64,000 nucleotides of DNA from Rhizobium sp. RCAM05350. Its GTDB lineage: Bacteria; Pseudomonadota; Alphaproteobacteria; Rhizobiales; Rhizobiaceae. Shown in pieces: positions 39,257-48,714 of this stretch. Each line of letters starts with the position of its first letter. Positions within the stretch are counted from its first letter, which is position 1. The stretch is from contig CP087974.1 of the NCBI GenBank assembly GCA_024426085.1, positions 4,010,001 through 4,074,000 of the forward strand. Reading direction: 5' to 3'. The notes below the pieces were generated by a model. That model ran no database searches, had not been told where the DNA came from, and saw only the letters and a list, made by a program, of their open reading frames with translations. The position numbers were made by a program, and so were the translations under genes.

Positions 39257-39652
39257 CTATTCGTCCTTGTTCTGCATATGATGGGCAAGCCGGGTCACCG
39301 GCTCCAGAATGATCGACCGCAACTGCGGATGCGACACGGTCTCTTCCAGTGCCTGGTTGAAGCAGAGCAACCACTCGTCACGTTCCTGCGCGCCGATCGC
39401 GGCACCGAAATGGCGGCTTCTGAGGCGGGGATGGCCGCGTTTGTCGGTGTAGAGTGGCGGTCCGCCGAGCCAGCCGGTCAGATATTCGTAGAATTTCTCT
39501 TCGCTGCCAGAAAGATTGGCCGGATGGATTGCCCGGCAGCGGGCGGCTTGCGGCAGCGTATGCATCAATTCGTAGAAACGGTGTGTGAGCGCCTGCACGG
39601 CGGTGTCGCCGCCGATCGCGTTGTAAAGTGTTTCCGTCTGGCCGTCCGTCAT
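39257..39652 (-). CDS. Group II truncated hemoglobin
   Basis: 131 residues. 2-on-2 globin with ETLYNAIGGDTAVQALTHRF, then YEYLTGWLGGPPLYTDKRGHPRLRSRH-type E/F region (proximal His in H-P-R-L-R, TrpG8-like W in DEWLLCFNQAL). Group II features are the Gly-Gly-Pro-P-L-Y sequence and Trp at G8. Probable roles are O2 or NO chemistry and peroxide protection. Sits in the heme cluster. Confidence 0.9.
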   Translation of the reverse strand: MTDGQTETLYNAIGGDTAVQALTHRFYELMHTLPQAARCRAIHPANLSGSEEKFYEYLTGWLGGPPLYTDKRGHPRLRSRHFGAAIGAQERDEWLLCFNQALEETVSHPQLRSIILEPVTRLAHHMQNKDE

Positions 39653-39772
39653 CATCGCTTCCCTGATTGATGGTAGTTCTAGCCTGTCGCGCTTGCCCGT
39701 TCCAACCGTTTTTCATGGGGCCGCTCGAGTTGCGTCGATTGACCGCGTCGGCGGCAACCAACCTGAACTATA

Positions 39773-39793
39773 TTGACAAACCGTCCAGACGGT
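39773..39793 (+). promoter_or_regulatory. TetR promoter with palindromic operator
   Basis: A TTGACA box at 39773-39778 followed directly by ACCGTC-CA-GACGGT (39780-39793), a perfect dyad just before the TetR start at 39807. Placement fits autorepression. Confidence 0.6.
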
Positions 39794-39806
39794 ATCTTAA
39801 TGCCTC

Positions 39807-40367
39807 ATGTCTATCGCCCATCATCGTCGCAAGCAGCCCGAATTGGTCCGCCAGCAACTGCTGGAGGTTGCCGCGCGCCTGTCGCTGGAGCAGGGTGCCG
39901 CCGGTGTGACGCTTGATGCCGTGTCGCAGGCCGCCGGTGTCAGCAAGGGTGGGCTGCTGCATCACTTTCCCAACAAGATGGCGCTTCTGAACGGCCTCTT
40001 CGATGACCTGACCGAGAAACTCGACCGGGCGATCGAAGAGGAAATGCGCAACGATCCGGTCGCCCATGGCCGCTTCACACGCGCCTATTTGTCCGTCGTC
40101 TTTGCGCTGGAGGAGGATGCGGATGCGCAGCGCTGGCAGGTCCTGACCATCGCACTTTTGTCCGAGCTGCAATTGCGCGAGCGCTGGCGGTTATGGGTGG
40201 CGGATCATGCCGATGAATTCGTCGGTACTGATTCCTCGCCCGGATGCCTGCTGGCGCGGTTTGCGGCCGATGGACTGTGGCTGGCGGATATCCTCAAAAG
40301 CCACGATGTCGACCAGCCGATGCGTCAGGCGATGCGGGCGCAACTCGTCGCACTTTCCTTGCAATAG
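39807..40367 (+). CDS. TetR-family regulator of the adjacent SMR pump
   Basis: 186 residues. HTH: GAAGVTLDAVSQAAGVSKGG, then L-L-H-H-F-P-N-K. C-terminal domain helical (RRWQ-like ligand region LTIALLSELQLRERWRLWVA). It is 19 bp upstream of an SMR efflux gene in the same direction, so a local drug-responsive repressor is likely. Confidence 0.9.
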   Translation: MSIAHHRRKQPELVRQQLLEVAARLSLEQGAAGVTLDAVSQAAGVSKGGLLHHFPNKMALLNGLFDDLTEKLDRAIEEEMRNDPVAHGRFTRAYLSVVFALEEDADAQRWQVLTIALLSELQLRERWRLWVADHADEFVGTDSSPGCLLARFAADGLWLADILKSHDVDQPMRQAMRAQLVALSLQ

Positions 40368-40386
40368 CCGGCCATCGGAGCCTCAC

Positions 40387-40728
40387 ATGAACCCCGCAAT
40401 GCTCTATGCCGTGCTCGTGCTCGCCATCGTTTTCGAAGTGCTCGGTACATCGGCCATGCAGGCGGCCCAGCATTTTACCAAACTGGTACCGACGCTGATC
40501 ATGGTGGTCTGCTATGCCATCGCCTTCTATTTCCTGTCCTATACGTTGCGCGTTATTCCGGTCGGGATTGCCTACGCGATCTGGAGTGGCCTCGGCATCG
40601 TCCTGATTTCTCTGGTCGGCTATTTTGTCTTCGGCCAGAAGCTTGATTTGGCTGCCATTCTTGGGCTCGGCCTTATCATTGCAGGGGTTGTTGTCCTCAA
40701 TGTTTTCTCGAAATCTACCTTCCACTAG
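40387..40728 (+). CDS. Small multidrug resistance efflux protein, EmrE/QacE type
   Basis: 113 residues, four helices. The essential Glu is in helix 1 (YAVLVLAIVFEVLGTSAMQA, Glu at about 17). Motifs YFLSYTLRVIPVGIAYAIWS and G-L-G-I-V-L-I are typical. Exports cationic compounds by proton antiport as an antiparallel dimer. Confidence 0.93.
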   Translation: MNPAMLYAVLVLAIVFEVLGTSAMQAAQHFTKLVPTLIMVVCYAIAFYFLSYTLRVIPVGIAYAIWSGLGIVLISLVGYFVFGQKLDLAAILGLGLIIAGVVVLNVFSKSTFH

Positions 40729-40764
40729 CCGGTCGTCTGTCCGCCCAATGGCTCAATCTGGCAG

Positions 40765-40800
40765 ACAGCTCGCGCTGAAGGATGATGCAGCGCGAGCTGT
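40765..40800. terminator. 13-bp stem between SMR and CBS genes
   Basis: ACAGCTCGCGCTG and CAGCGCGAGCTGT pair perfectly across a 10-nt loop, 37 bp after the SMR stop and 68 bp before the convergent CBS stop. It can serve both directions, though T-runs are short. Confidence 0.6.
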
Positions 40801-40867
40801 GTGATTTACGAACGGAAAGCCGGCCGCCGCCGCATAAGTTTGCGGGTCTACACCGGCCCGGCAGTGG

Positions 40868-41306
40868 TTAATGAGCCGTCTGCGAATGCTCGCCGCCGGG
40901 CTGCGAAATGCCGCTCAGTGCCTCGCCCGTTTCGGCCGGTGCGCCATTCATGGCGATATCGCCGAGCGAGATGATGCCGACGAGCCGCTTGTCACGATTA
41001 AGCACCGGCAGGCGCCGGACCTGAAGGGCGCCCATGGTGTGAAGCACATCATCGACATCGTCGTCGTCGAAGCAGTATCTGACGTCGGTGCTCATCACGT
41101 CGCAGAATCTTCGTGTCAGGTCCCTTGCCCTCGGCAACACCACGGATGGCGATGTCGCGATCGGTGATCATGCCAACCAGCCGGTCATTCTCGCCCACCG
41201 GCAGGGCGCCGGCATCGAGACGACCCATGGAAAGCGCAGCATCGCGCAATGTTTGCTCCGGATCGGCAATCTGAACGTCTTTGCTCATGCAGTTGCTAAC
41301 TCTCAT
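40868..41306 (-). CDS. CBS-domain-pair protein
   Basis: ATG 41306 after AAAGGGAGG. CBS1: MSKDVQIADPEQTLRDAALS, GALPVGENDRLVGMITDRDI. A lesion near 41100 (natural K-I-R-D-V-M-S) leads to CBS2: STDVRYCFDDDDVDDVLHTM, RRLPVLNRDKRLVGIISLGD. About 145 residues. Such stand-alone pairs bind adenine nucleotides and act as energy or stress sensors. No partner gene is obvious. Confidence 0.88.
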
Positions 41307-41561
41307 AATAACCTCCCTTTGGGTGCGGCGCTTGGCCAGTGCTGATGGACGAGTGAATCAAGCGTGCCGATCGGAAACGTTCCATAGTCATGCGGGACGA
41401 TGTTCCCACGTCGTCGAAGGTGGTTCAGGCCGTTTGGAAAGAGCCGGGTTCCGGTGAGGTGGGTGCCGCATCGCATACCGGATATTGCCTTTGCGTCGGC
41501 TTACAGGAAATTTCAGATCGAGACAGGCCGATAAACCATTCAGGTCGCTGGATTCCGCTTG

Positions 41562-41612
41562 CAAAAGCGTTTTGATCGGTTCTATCGCTTCGAATTGAAA
41601 GCGGTTTCAATT
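41562..41612 (+). promoter_or_regulatory. Two LacI-type operators upstream of thuA
   Basis: The region 41307-41650 has no gene. It carries CAAAA-GCG-TTTTG (41562-41574) and, 18 bp on, the perfect dyad AATTGAAA-GCGG-TTTCAATT (41593-41612), which follows the LacI/GalR rule TTGAAA-N4-TTTCAA with a central CG. The second ends 41 bp before thuA. Confidence 0.7.
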
Positions 41613-41653
41613 TTATCAGATCCTGATGGATGAAGCAAGGAAGAGGATAGGTG

Positions 41654-42439
41654 ATGACCATCAAGGCAGTTGTCTGGGGCGAAAATATCCACGAACAGAC
41701 AAACGCGGTCGTCAGGGAGATTTACCCGAACGGCATGCACAACACGATCGCTGCCGCCTTGAATACCGATCCCGCCATCGAGGCGACGACGGCGACTTTG
41801 CAGGAGCCGGAACATGGCCTGAGCGTCGAGCGCCTGGCCAAGACCGACGTCCTGCTCTGGTGGGGCCACAAGGATCACGGCGCCGTATCCGACGAGATCG
41901 TCGAGCGTGTTGCCAAGCGGGTCTGGGAAGGCATGGGCCTGATCGTGCTGCATTCCGGCCATTTCTCAAAACCGTTCAAGCGGCTGATGGGCACGCCCTG
42001 CGCGTTGAAATGGCGCGAGGCCGGCGAGCGGGAGCGGCTGTGGGTGATCAATCCACGCCATCCGATCGCCGCAGGCCTGGACGAGAATTTCGTGCTGGAA
42101 AATGAGGAAATGTACGGCGAGCAGTTCTCCGTGCCGGAGCCGCTGGAAACCGTGTTCATCTCCTGGTTTGCCGGTGGCGAAGTGTTCCGCTCGGGTCTGA
42201 CCTGGCGTCGCGGTGCTGGCAATATCTTCTATTTCCGCCCCGGCCACGAGACCTATCCGACCTATCATGACGCCAATGTTCACAAGGTTCTGCGCAACTC
42301 GGTGAAGTGGGCCTACAATCCGCAGGGCACTTACGCCGCCATTCATGACGCGCCGAACGTGCCGGTCGAAAAGGCACTGGAGCCGATCGTCGAGCGTGGT
42401 CCGCGGCTGCATCAGGCCGGCGAACAGGGGTACAAGTGA
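41654..42439 (+). CDS. thuA: ThuA-family protein (trehalose utilisation)
   Basis: 261 residues, intact. ThuA glutamine-amidotransferase-like fold: TIKAVVWGENIHEQTNAVVR, DVLLWWGHKDHGAVSDEIVE, GLIVLHSGHFSKPFKRLMGT, with Trp and His in the active pocket. Acts with ThuB on 3-keto derivatives of trehalose and other disaccharides. The stop overlaps the thuB start (TGATG). Only thuAB and a regulator are here; the thuEFGK transporter is not. Confidence 0.92.
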   Translation: MTIKAVVWGENIHEQTNAVVREIYPNGMHNTIAAALNTDPAIEATTATLQEPEHGLSVERLAKTDVLLWWGHKDHGAVSDEIVERVAKRVWEGMGLIVLHSGHFSKPFKRLMGTPCALKWREAGERERLWVINPRHPIAAGLDENFVLENEEMYGEQFSVPEPLETVFISWFAGGEVFRSGLTWRRGAGNIFYFRPGHETYPTYHDANVHKVLRNSVKWAYNPQGTYAAIHDAPNVPVEKALEPIVERGPRLHQAGEQGYK

Positions 42440-43491
42440 TGAAGCCGATCCGTCTTCTTGTTCTCGGTACCGGCGGCATGGCCAATACCCATGCGATGAA
42501 CTTTGCCACGATCGATGGCGTCAAGCTCTGTAGCGGCCGTCGACGTCGATCTGGTCCGGGTCCAAGCGTTTGCGCTGCGTCATGATATCGCCAGGACATT
42601 CACTTCGCTCGATGAAGCGATTGCCTGGGGCGAATTCGATGCCGTCACCAATGTGACGCCGGACAAGATCCATTATCCGACGACACTCAAGCTGCTGGCG
42701 GCCGGCAAGCACGTGCTCTGTGAAAAACCATTGGCCGAGGATTATGCCAAGGCTGACGAGATGGCGACGGCTGCGGAAAAATCCGGCCTGGTAGCGATGG
42801 TCAACCTGACCTATCGCAACGTCGCCGAGGTGCAGAAGGCACGGCAGATGGTTCTGGCCGGGGAGATCGGCAAGATCCGCCATATCGAAGCTTCCTACCT
42901 GCAGAGCTGGCTGGTTTCGAAGGCCTGGGGCGACTGGGCGACGGAATCGCAATGGCTCTGGCGGCTTTCGACCAAGCATGGCTCGAATGGCGTGCTCGGC
43001 GATGTCGGCATTCATATCCTCGATTTCGCAGGTTATGGCGCGGCCACCGACGTGGAGCACATTTTCGCGCGGTTGAAGACCTTCGACAAGGCGCCCGGCA
43101 ACAAGATCGGCGAATACGATCTCGATGCCAATGACAGCTTCACGATGACGGCCGAGTTCGACAACGGCGCCATGGGCGTCATTCACGCCAGCCGCTGGGC
43201 CGTCGGTCATCTCAACGAACTGCGCCTACGCATGCATGGCGACAAGGGCGCGATCGAAGTGATCCATACGCCTGACGGTTCGACTCTCAGGGCTTGCCTC
43301 GGAGACGATATCGAAAAAGGCGTCTGGAGGGATATCGATGCGGGAACGGTGTTGACCAACTACCAACGTTTCATCGACGCGGTCCGGGCCGGCAAGACGG
43401 CCGAGCCGGGCTTCCGCCATGCCGCCGATCTGCAAAGGTTCTCGATCTCGCCATGGTCACCGAGAAGGAACGCCGCGAAATCGTGGTTTAA
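42439..43491 (+). CDS. thuB: ThuB-like Gfo/Idh/MocA oxidoreductase
   Basis: ATG 42439 starts MKPIRLLVLGTGGMANTHAM, the NAD Rossmann G-X-G-X-X-G-like motif. A lesion near 42530 leads to AAVDVDLVRVQAFALRHDIA. The family signature is L-C-E-K-P-L-A, with the catalytic Lys, and GNVGDVGIHILDF-like H-I-L-D-F follows. A second lesion near 43437 hides the end (VLDLAMVTEKERREIVV). About 350 residues. It shares overlapping stop codons with the convergent regulator in GTTTAAAC. Confidence 0.9.
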
Positions 43492-44508
43492 ACCTTCTTC
43501 ACGGCCGCTGTCGAGTTGCGGATGACCAGTTCCACCGGCCAGACCTCGCGCAGGTTGTCGGCCGGGGTTCCCTGTAGCATTTCCAGCACCATTTCCCCGA
43601 TCCGCCCGCCCGCCGCGCGGATCGATGACCGCGTGGTCGATAGCGTCGGCACGAGGTGATCGGGGCTGATATAGGGAAAGACGTCGTCATGGGCGATCAG
43701 CGAGATATCCTCACCGACGGTCAGGCCGGCGATGCGGATTGCCCGCATGGCGCCCAGAGCCGACATCATCGATCCGGCGACGACGGCGGTCGGCCGGTCT
43801 TTGAGCTTCAAGAAGCCGTGCATCAGCCGGAAACCCATCTCGTCGGTGAATTCGCCGTGGCCGCAGAGCGCCGGATCGATGGCAACGCCGCGTTCGCTCA
43901 GCGCCGTCTGGTAGCCGTCCTGACGGTGTTCGGCAAAAATCCGGCCGCGATAGCCGTTGAGCAGCGCGATACGGCGATGGCCGAGATCGAGCAGGTGACT
44001 GGTTGACTGCCGCACTGCGCCGAAATTGTCGATGTCCAGCCAGCCGAAATTGCCGTCCGAATTGGTGCGTCCATGCACGATGAAGGGCAGGCGCAGCGAA
44101 TTGAGCAGCGCGATGCGCGGATCGTCGAGAAAGGGCGAGTGCAGGATGACGGCATCGACGCGCTTGCTGGCGGCGAGGCGGCGATAGGTGGCTAGTTCGC
44201 TTTCCTGCGAATCCACCGTGGAAACCAGGATGTCGATTTCCTCCTGCTGCAGCCGTCCGCCAAGCCCGCCCATGAATTCGCTGGTATGCGGCCCGAATTC
44301 GCCGCCGCCCTTGAGCACGATGCCGATGGCGCCGACCCGGCCCGTCGCCAGCCCAAGAGCGCTCGTGTTCGGCCGGTAGCCATATTCGAGTGCCGCCTTC
44401 AGCACCCGTTCGTGGGTCGCCTGCTTGACCTCCGGATAACCGCTCAAGGCGCGGCTGACCGTCGTCTGCGACAGTTCGAGCCGGTTTGCAGAACTCCTTG
44501 AGGTTCAT
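43488..44508 (-). CDS. LacI-family transcriptional regulator, probably of thuAB
   Basis: The start at 44508 reads MNLKEF; a lesion near 44490 joins it to ANRLELSQTTVSRALSGYPE, a canonical LacI HTH, and the hinge-linker YRPNTSALGLATGRVGAIGI. The periplasmic-binding-like effector domain follows (SERGVAIDPALCGHGEFTDE; ISLIAHDDVFPYISPDHLVP). About 340 residues. Convergent with thuB. Two LacI-type operators precede thuA, which makes this the likely regulator. Confidence 0.9.
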
Positions 44509-44548
44509 GCGGGTATCCCTGTTGTCTGCCGTTCCAGTTTAAGATGCA

Positions 44549-45593
44549 TCATGGCTGCGGCAAAGGGGCTATGCCCGGCACGCCCTCGCGAATTCGGCGC
44601 GAGAAATCCGGCGCATTATCGGCGGCCTGCGCCCGTGCGCTGATGGCACCGCCGCTCTGGAGCTGCTCCAGCGTAAAGCCGGGCATGAAGCCATTCACGT
44701 CGATGATGTAGGAGGGCAGGTAGCCTGAAAAGATCAGCCGGTAATCCAGCGGCAAAGCGCCGGAGACGATATGGTTGATCATGGCGAAGACGATCGTTGT
44801 GCAGTTGGCGGTGATCGTATTGTAATATTGCGGTGTCTCGTTGAGGCCGTTGGCTGCATCGACATAGGAGAGGAACAGCGAGCGCATCCTCGGCTTTGGC
44901 ATATTGAGGCGGTAGAGATAGACGTCTTCCTTGCGGACATTGGTGCGCACCCTGACGATATCGCGCTCATCGGCCGCAATGACGCTCATCTCGAATTCCT
45001 TGAAGAACCCGCCGATCTCCGAAAAGCTCTCATGCCGCTCCTTACGGATTTCCACCGAGAAGGTGACAAACTGGCCATCGTCGAAACCGAAGGTGACCAG
45101 CGTATGGGCAATCGCCGGGCTTGACCAATAGGATAGCAGCAGATCGGTCGAGGCGAGCTTGTCGAGATCGTAGCTGCGGGTTTTCCCAGCGCACCGTGTA
45201 GTCCGTCGATGTCCGCCAGTCAGAAATTGCGGACATTGGCAACGGTAACCTCAGGGCCATTGACGACGCCTGCGGCGATATCGCGACCTCATCGGCCCAG
45301 TCGCGCGTGTTGCTCGCCGGTATGGCGTTCCACCAGAACAAGAGGGCCGCGATCAACAGCGGGTAGATCAGCGCTGCAACACGCGAATGCCAGCGCACAT
45401 AGGCATAGAGCGCCACAAGCGAGAGGGCAACCCAGAGCGCTGCGATGAGTATTTTCACGGGAGCCGGGCCGGGCGCCTGGTAGAAAAGCGCCATCGCTCC
45501 CCAGGCTGCAAAGCCCAGGATGGCGAACGTCGAAATCACCCGTATAATGAGACCGAGGAGGTGAAAGCGGGGGCGTTGAACAGGTTCGTTCAT
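44549..45593 (-). CDS. DUF4105 inner-membrane protein
   Basis: ATG 45593. Two to three N-terminal helices (LIIRVISTFAILGFAAWGAM; VKILIAALWVALSLVALYAY; VAALIYPLLIAALLFWWNAI) anchor a periplasmic domain. Lesions near 45225 and 45185 break it. The DUF4105 core reads YYNTITANCTTIVFAMINHI, with a Cys in NCTT that is the probable nucleophile, and a later SGYLPSYIIDVNGFM. About 347 residues. DUF4105 has been linked to an alternative lipoprotein N-acyltransferase; I cannot confirm that role here. Confidence 0.8.
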
Positions 45594-45951
45594 CGCGCAA
45601 CGACCGCCATGGAAGCCTGCGTTGCAAACCCTTTGCGCCGTTTCATGTTCATGACAGCCCTCCTTCGGTCCCCGTCCTGCAATGCCAGATTTTCCCGCAA
45701 ACAGACATCGATTTTTTGTTTTCGTGCATTTTTCGGCAGCACAAGCACGCGCGTCCGCCTCTTTACGGTAGCGCCAACCTGGCTCGATGCGGGCGGTTAA
45801 GCTGTTATGTCATCATTGTTTTTCGCCTGTTGAATTTTGCAGAAGCCGCATTGTTATTTGTCATATGTTTGACTAGCATTGCGTTCTTGACCAACCGGAC
45901 AAAAATTGGCTGACGCCGATAGACATATCAGGCAGGACGGGATTTTTTTGA
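45594..45951. other. 358-bp A+T-rich intergenic region
   Basis: Separates the divergent DUF4105 gene and the dipeptidase/dipeptide operon. No convincing coding sequence, tRNA or dyad found. It must hold both promoters. Confidence 0.5.
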
Positions 45952-47007
45952 ATGCAGGCGGTTTTCGACGGCCACAACGATGTGTTGCTGAGACTGTGGA
46001 GCAATGCCAAAAATGGCGCTGACCCGGTTGTTGAGTTCTCTGAAGGAACGACGGAAGGCCATATCGACGGCCCCCGCGCCAGGAAGGGCGGTCTCATCGG
46101 CGGACTGTCGGCGATCTACATCCCATCCGAACATCTCGTGTTGAAAACGCCAGACGAGAACGGCCACTATGCGACGCCTTTGTCGGAGCCACTGGAGCGG
46201 CAGCCTTCTCTCGATATAGCGCTGGAGTTTGCGGCGATTGCCTTGCAGCTGGATCGTGCCGGTGCCTGGAAGCTCTGCCGCTCGACCGCCGATATTCGCG
46301 CGGCGATGGAACAGGGTGTTTTTGCCGCGGTGCTCCACATGGAGGGCTGCGAGGCAATCGGCGCAGATCTCGCCGCGCTCGAAACATTCCACGCCGCCGG
46401 ATTGCGTTCGCTCGGGCCGGTCTGGAGCCGCAACAACATTTTCGGCCACGGCGTGCCCTTTGCCTTTCCGATGACCCCCGACACCGGGCCGGGCCTGACC
46501 GAGGCCGGCTTCGATCTCGTGCGCGAATGCAACCGGCTCGGCATTCTCATCGACCTCGCCCACATCACGGAGAAGGGTTTCTGGGACGTGGCGAAAACCA
46601 CCGACCAGCCGCTGATCGCCAGTCATTCCAACGCACATTCCCTGACTGCCGTCGCCTGCAACCTGACCGATCGCCAGATGGACGCCATCCGCGACAGCAA
46701 GGGGTTGGCCGGGCTCAACTACGCCACGACCATGCTGCGGCCCGACGGTCAGGAAAATGCGAAAACGCCGCTCTCCGACATGGTTCGTCACATCGACCAC
46801 ATGATCGAGCGAATGGGTATCGATTGCGTGGCGCTTGGATCGGACTTTGACGGCGCCACCATTCCGGAAGGAATAACCGACGCGGCAGGCAACCAGAACC
46901 TGATTGCCGCCTTGCGGGACGCCGGATATGGTGACGCGGAACTCATAAAAATATGCCGGGAAAACTGGTTGCGCGTTTTGGCTCAGGCTTGGCACGAAGC
47001 CGCTTGA
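45952..47007 (+). CDS. Membrane dipeptidase (renal dipeptidase family, M19)
   Basis: 351 residues, intact. Zinc motifs: D-G-H-N-D-V-L-L-R at the N-terminus, Glu in L-H-M-E-G-C-E-A-I-G, and His in LIDLAHITEKGFWDV and IASHSNAHSL; GSDFDG near the C-terminus. Hydrolyses dipeptides, including D-containing or dehydro-dipeptides. It opens an operon with a dipeptide importer, so it probably processes the imported peptides. Confidence 0.93.
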   Translation: MQAVFDGHNDVLLRLWSNAKNGADPVVEFSEGTTEGHIDGPRARKGGLIGGLSAIYIPSEHLVLKTPDENGHYATPLSEPLERQPSLDIALEFAAIALQLDRAGAWKLCRSTADIRAAMEQGVFAAVLHMEGCEAIGADLAALETFHAAGLRSLGPVWSRNNIFGHGVPFAFPMTPDTGPGLTEAGFDLVRECNRLGILIDLAHITEKGFWDVAKTTDQPLIASHSNAHSLTAVACNLTDRQMDAIRDSKGLAGLNYATTMLRPDGQENAKTPLSDMVRHIDHMIERMGIDCVALGSDFDGATIPEGITDAAGNQNLIAALRDAGYGDAELIKICRENWLRVLAQAWHEAA

Positions 47008-47054
47008 GCCGGAAATAGAAGGCCCATCGTGGGCTCCAAAAAGGGAACAGAGAG

Positions 47055-48700
47055 ATGATGCATTCACTGAACAAGCATGTCCGCATGTTGACGGCTGGCG
47101 CCGCCATGTCGCTGATCTTGATGGCGGGTGCGCCCGCGTTCGCTGAAACGCCGGCCGACACGCTGGTCGAAGGCTGGGCGATCGACGACATCATCACCAT
47201 GGATCCGGGCGAAGCGTTCAGACTGTCGACCGCCCGAAGTCACCGCCAATACCTATAGCTATCTCGTTCGCCTCGATATCAACGACACGTCCAAGATCGT
47301 CGGCGATCTCGCAGAGAGCTGGACGGTTTCCGACGATGGCCTGACCTACACGTTCAAGCTGAAGCCCGACACCAAATTTGCCTCCGGCAACCCGGTAACC
47401 GCCGAAGATGTGGCTTACTCGATCGGAAGCGTCGTCAAGCTCGACAAGAGCCCGGCCTTCATTCTCACGCAGTTTGGTCTGACCGGCGATAACGTTACGG
47501 AAAAGGCCAAGGCGACGGATGCCGGCACGTTCACGTTCACCGTCGACAAGGCCTATGCGCCGAGCTTCGTGCTGAACTGCCTGACAGCAACGGTCGGTGC
47601 CGTCGTTGACAAGAAGCTGGTGCTCGAACACGTGGCTGCCGTCACGCCATCGGCCGAATACAAGTACGACAACGACTTTGGCAATGAATGGCTGAAGACC
47701 GGTTACGCCGGTTCGGGTGCCTTCAAGCTGCGCGAGTGGCGCGCCAACGAAGTCGTCGTCATGGAGCGCAACGACAATTACTACGGTGAAAAGACCCCGC
47801 TCGCCCGCGTCATCTATCGCCACATGAAGGAAAGCTCCGGCCAGCGCCTGGCGCTGGAAGCCGGTGACATCGATGTGGCGCGCAATCTCGAGCCGGGTGA
47901 TTTCGACGCCGTTTCGAAGAATGCCGATCTCGCCACCACCAATGCGCCGAAAGGTACGGTCTATTACTTCAGCCTCAACCAGAAGAACGCCAATCTGGCA
48001 AAGCCGGAAGTGGCCGAAGCCTTCAAGTATCTTGTCGATTACGATGCAATCGGCTCGACCCTGATCAAGGGCATCGGCGATATCCATCAGACCTTCCTGC
48101 CGAAGGGCGTTCTGGGCGAGTTGTCGGAAAATCCCTACAAGCTCGACGTTGCCAAGGCCAAGGAACTGCTGGCCAAGGCCGGTCTTGCCGACGGTTTCTC
48201 GGTGACAATGGACGTGCGCAACACCCAGCCGATCACGGGTATCGCTGAATCCATCCAGCAGACACTGGCGCAGGCCAACATCAAGATGGAAATCATCCCC
48301 GGCGATGGCAAGCAGACGCTGACCAAGTACCGCAACCGCACGCACGATATCTATATCGGCCAGTGGGGCCAGGATTACTTCGATCCGAACTCGAATGCCG
48401 AAACCTTCACCGTCAATCCGGACAATTCCGACGAAGGCAAGAACAAGACGCTTGCCTGGCGCAACACCTGGGACGTTCCGAAGGAATGGACGGAAGAGAG
48501 CAAGGCTGCCCTGCTTGAAAAGGATGCAACCAAGCGCGCCTGATATGTACAAGGACCTGCAGAAGAAGGTGCTTGAGAAGAGCCCGTTCGTGATCATCTT
48601 CCAGCAGACGGAAGTTGCAGGCATGCGCGCCAATCTGAAGGGTTTCAAGCTCGGTCCGAGCTTCGATACCAACTACGTCTTCACGGTTTCCAAGGATTGA
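47055..48700 (+). CDS. Dipeptide/oligopeptide ABC transporter substrate-binding protein
   Basis: Signal peptide RMLTAGAAMSLILMAGAPAF, cleaved at A-F-A-E. SBP family 5: DTLVEGWAIDDIITMDPGEA, the YSYLVRLDIND region, SWTVSDDGLTYTFKLKPDTK, NPVTAEDVAYSIGSVV and GDIDVARNLEPGD. Lesions near 47228 and 48540. About 547 residues. It delivers peptides (or another amide) to the permeases downstream. Confidence 0.9.
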
Positions 48701-48714
48701 GCCGGAGATAGCCG

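Noticed and set aside
45725..45913. 65-codon membrane-like frame before the dipeptidase
   Set aside because: No ribosome site, and it lies in an A+T-rich promoter region.
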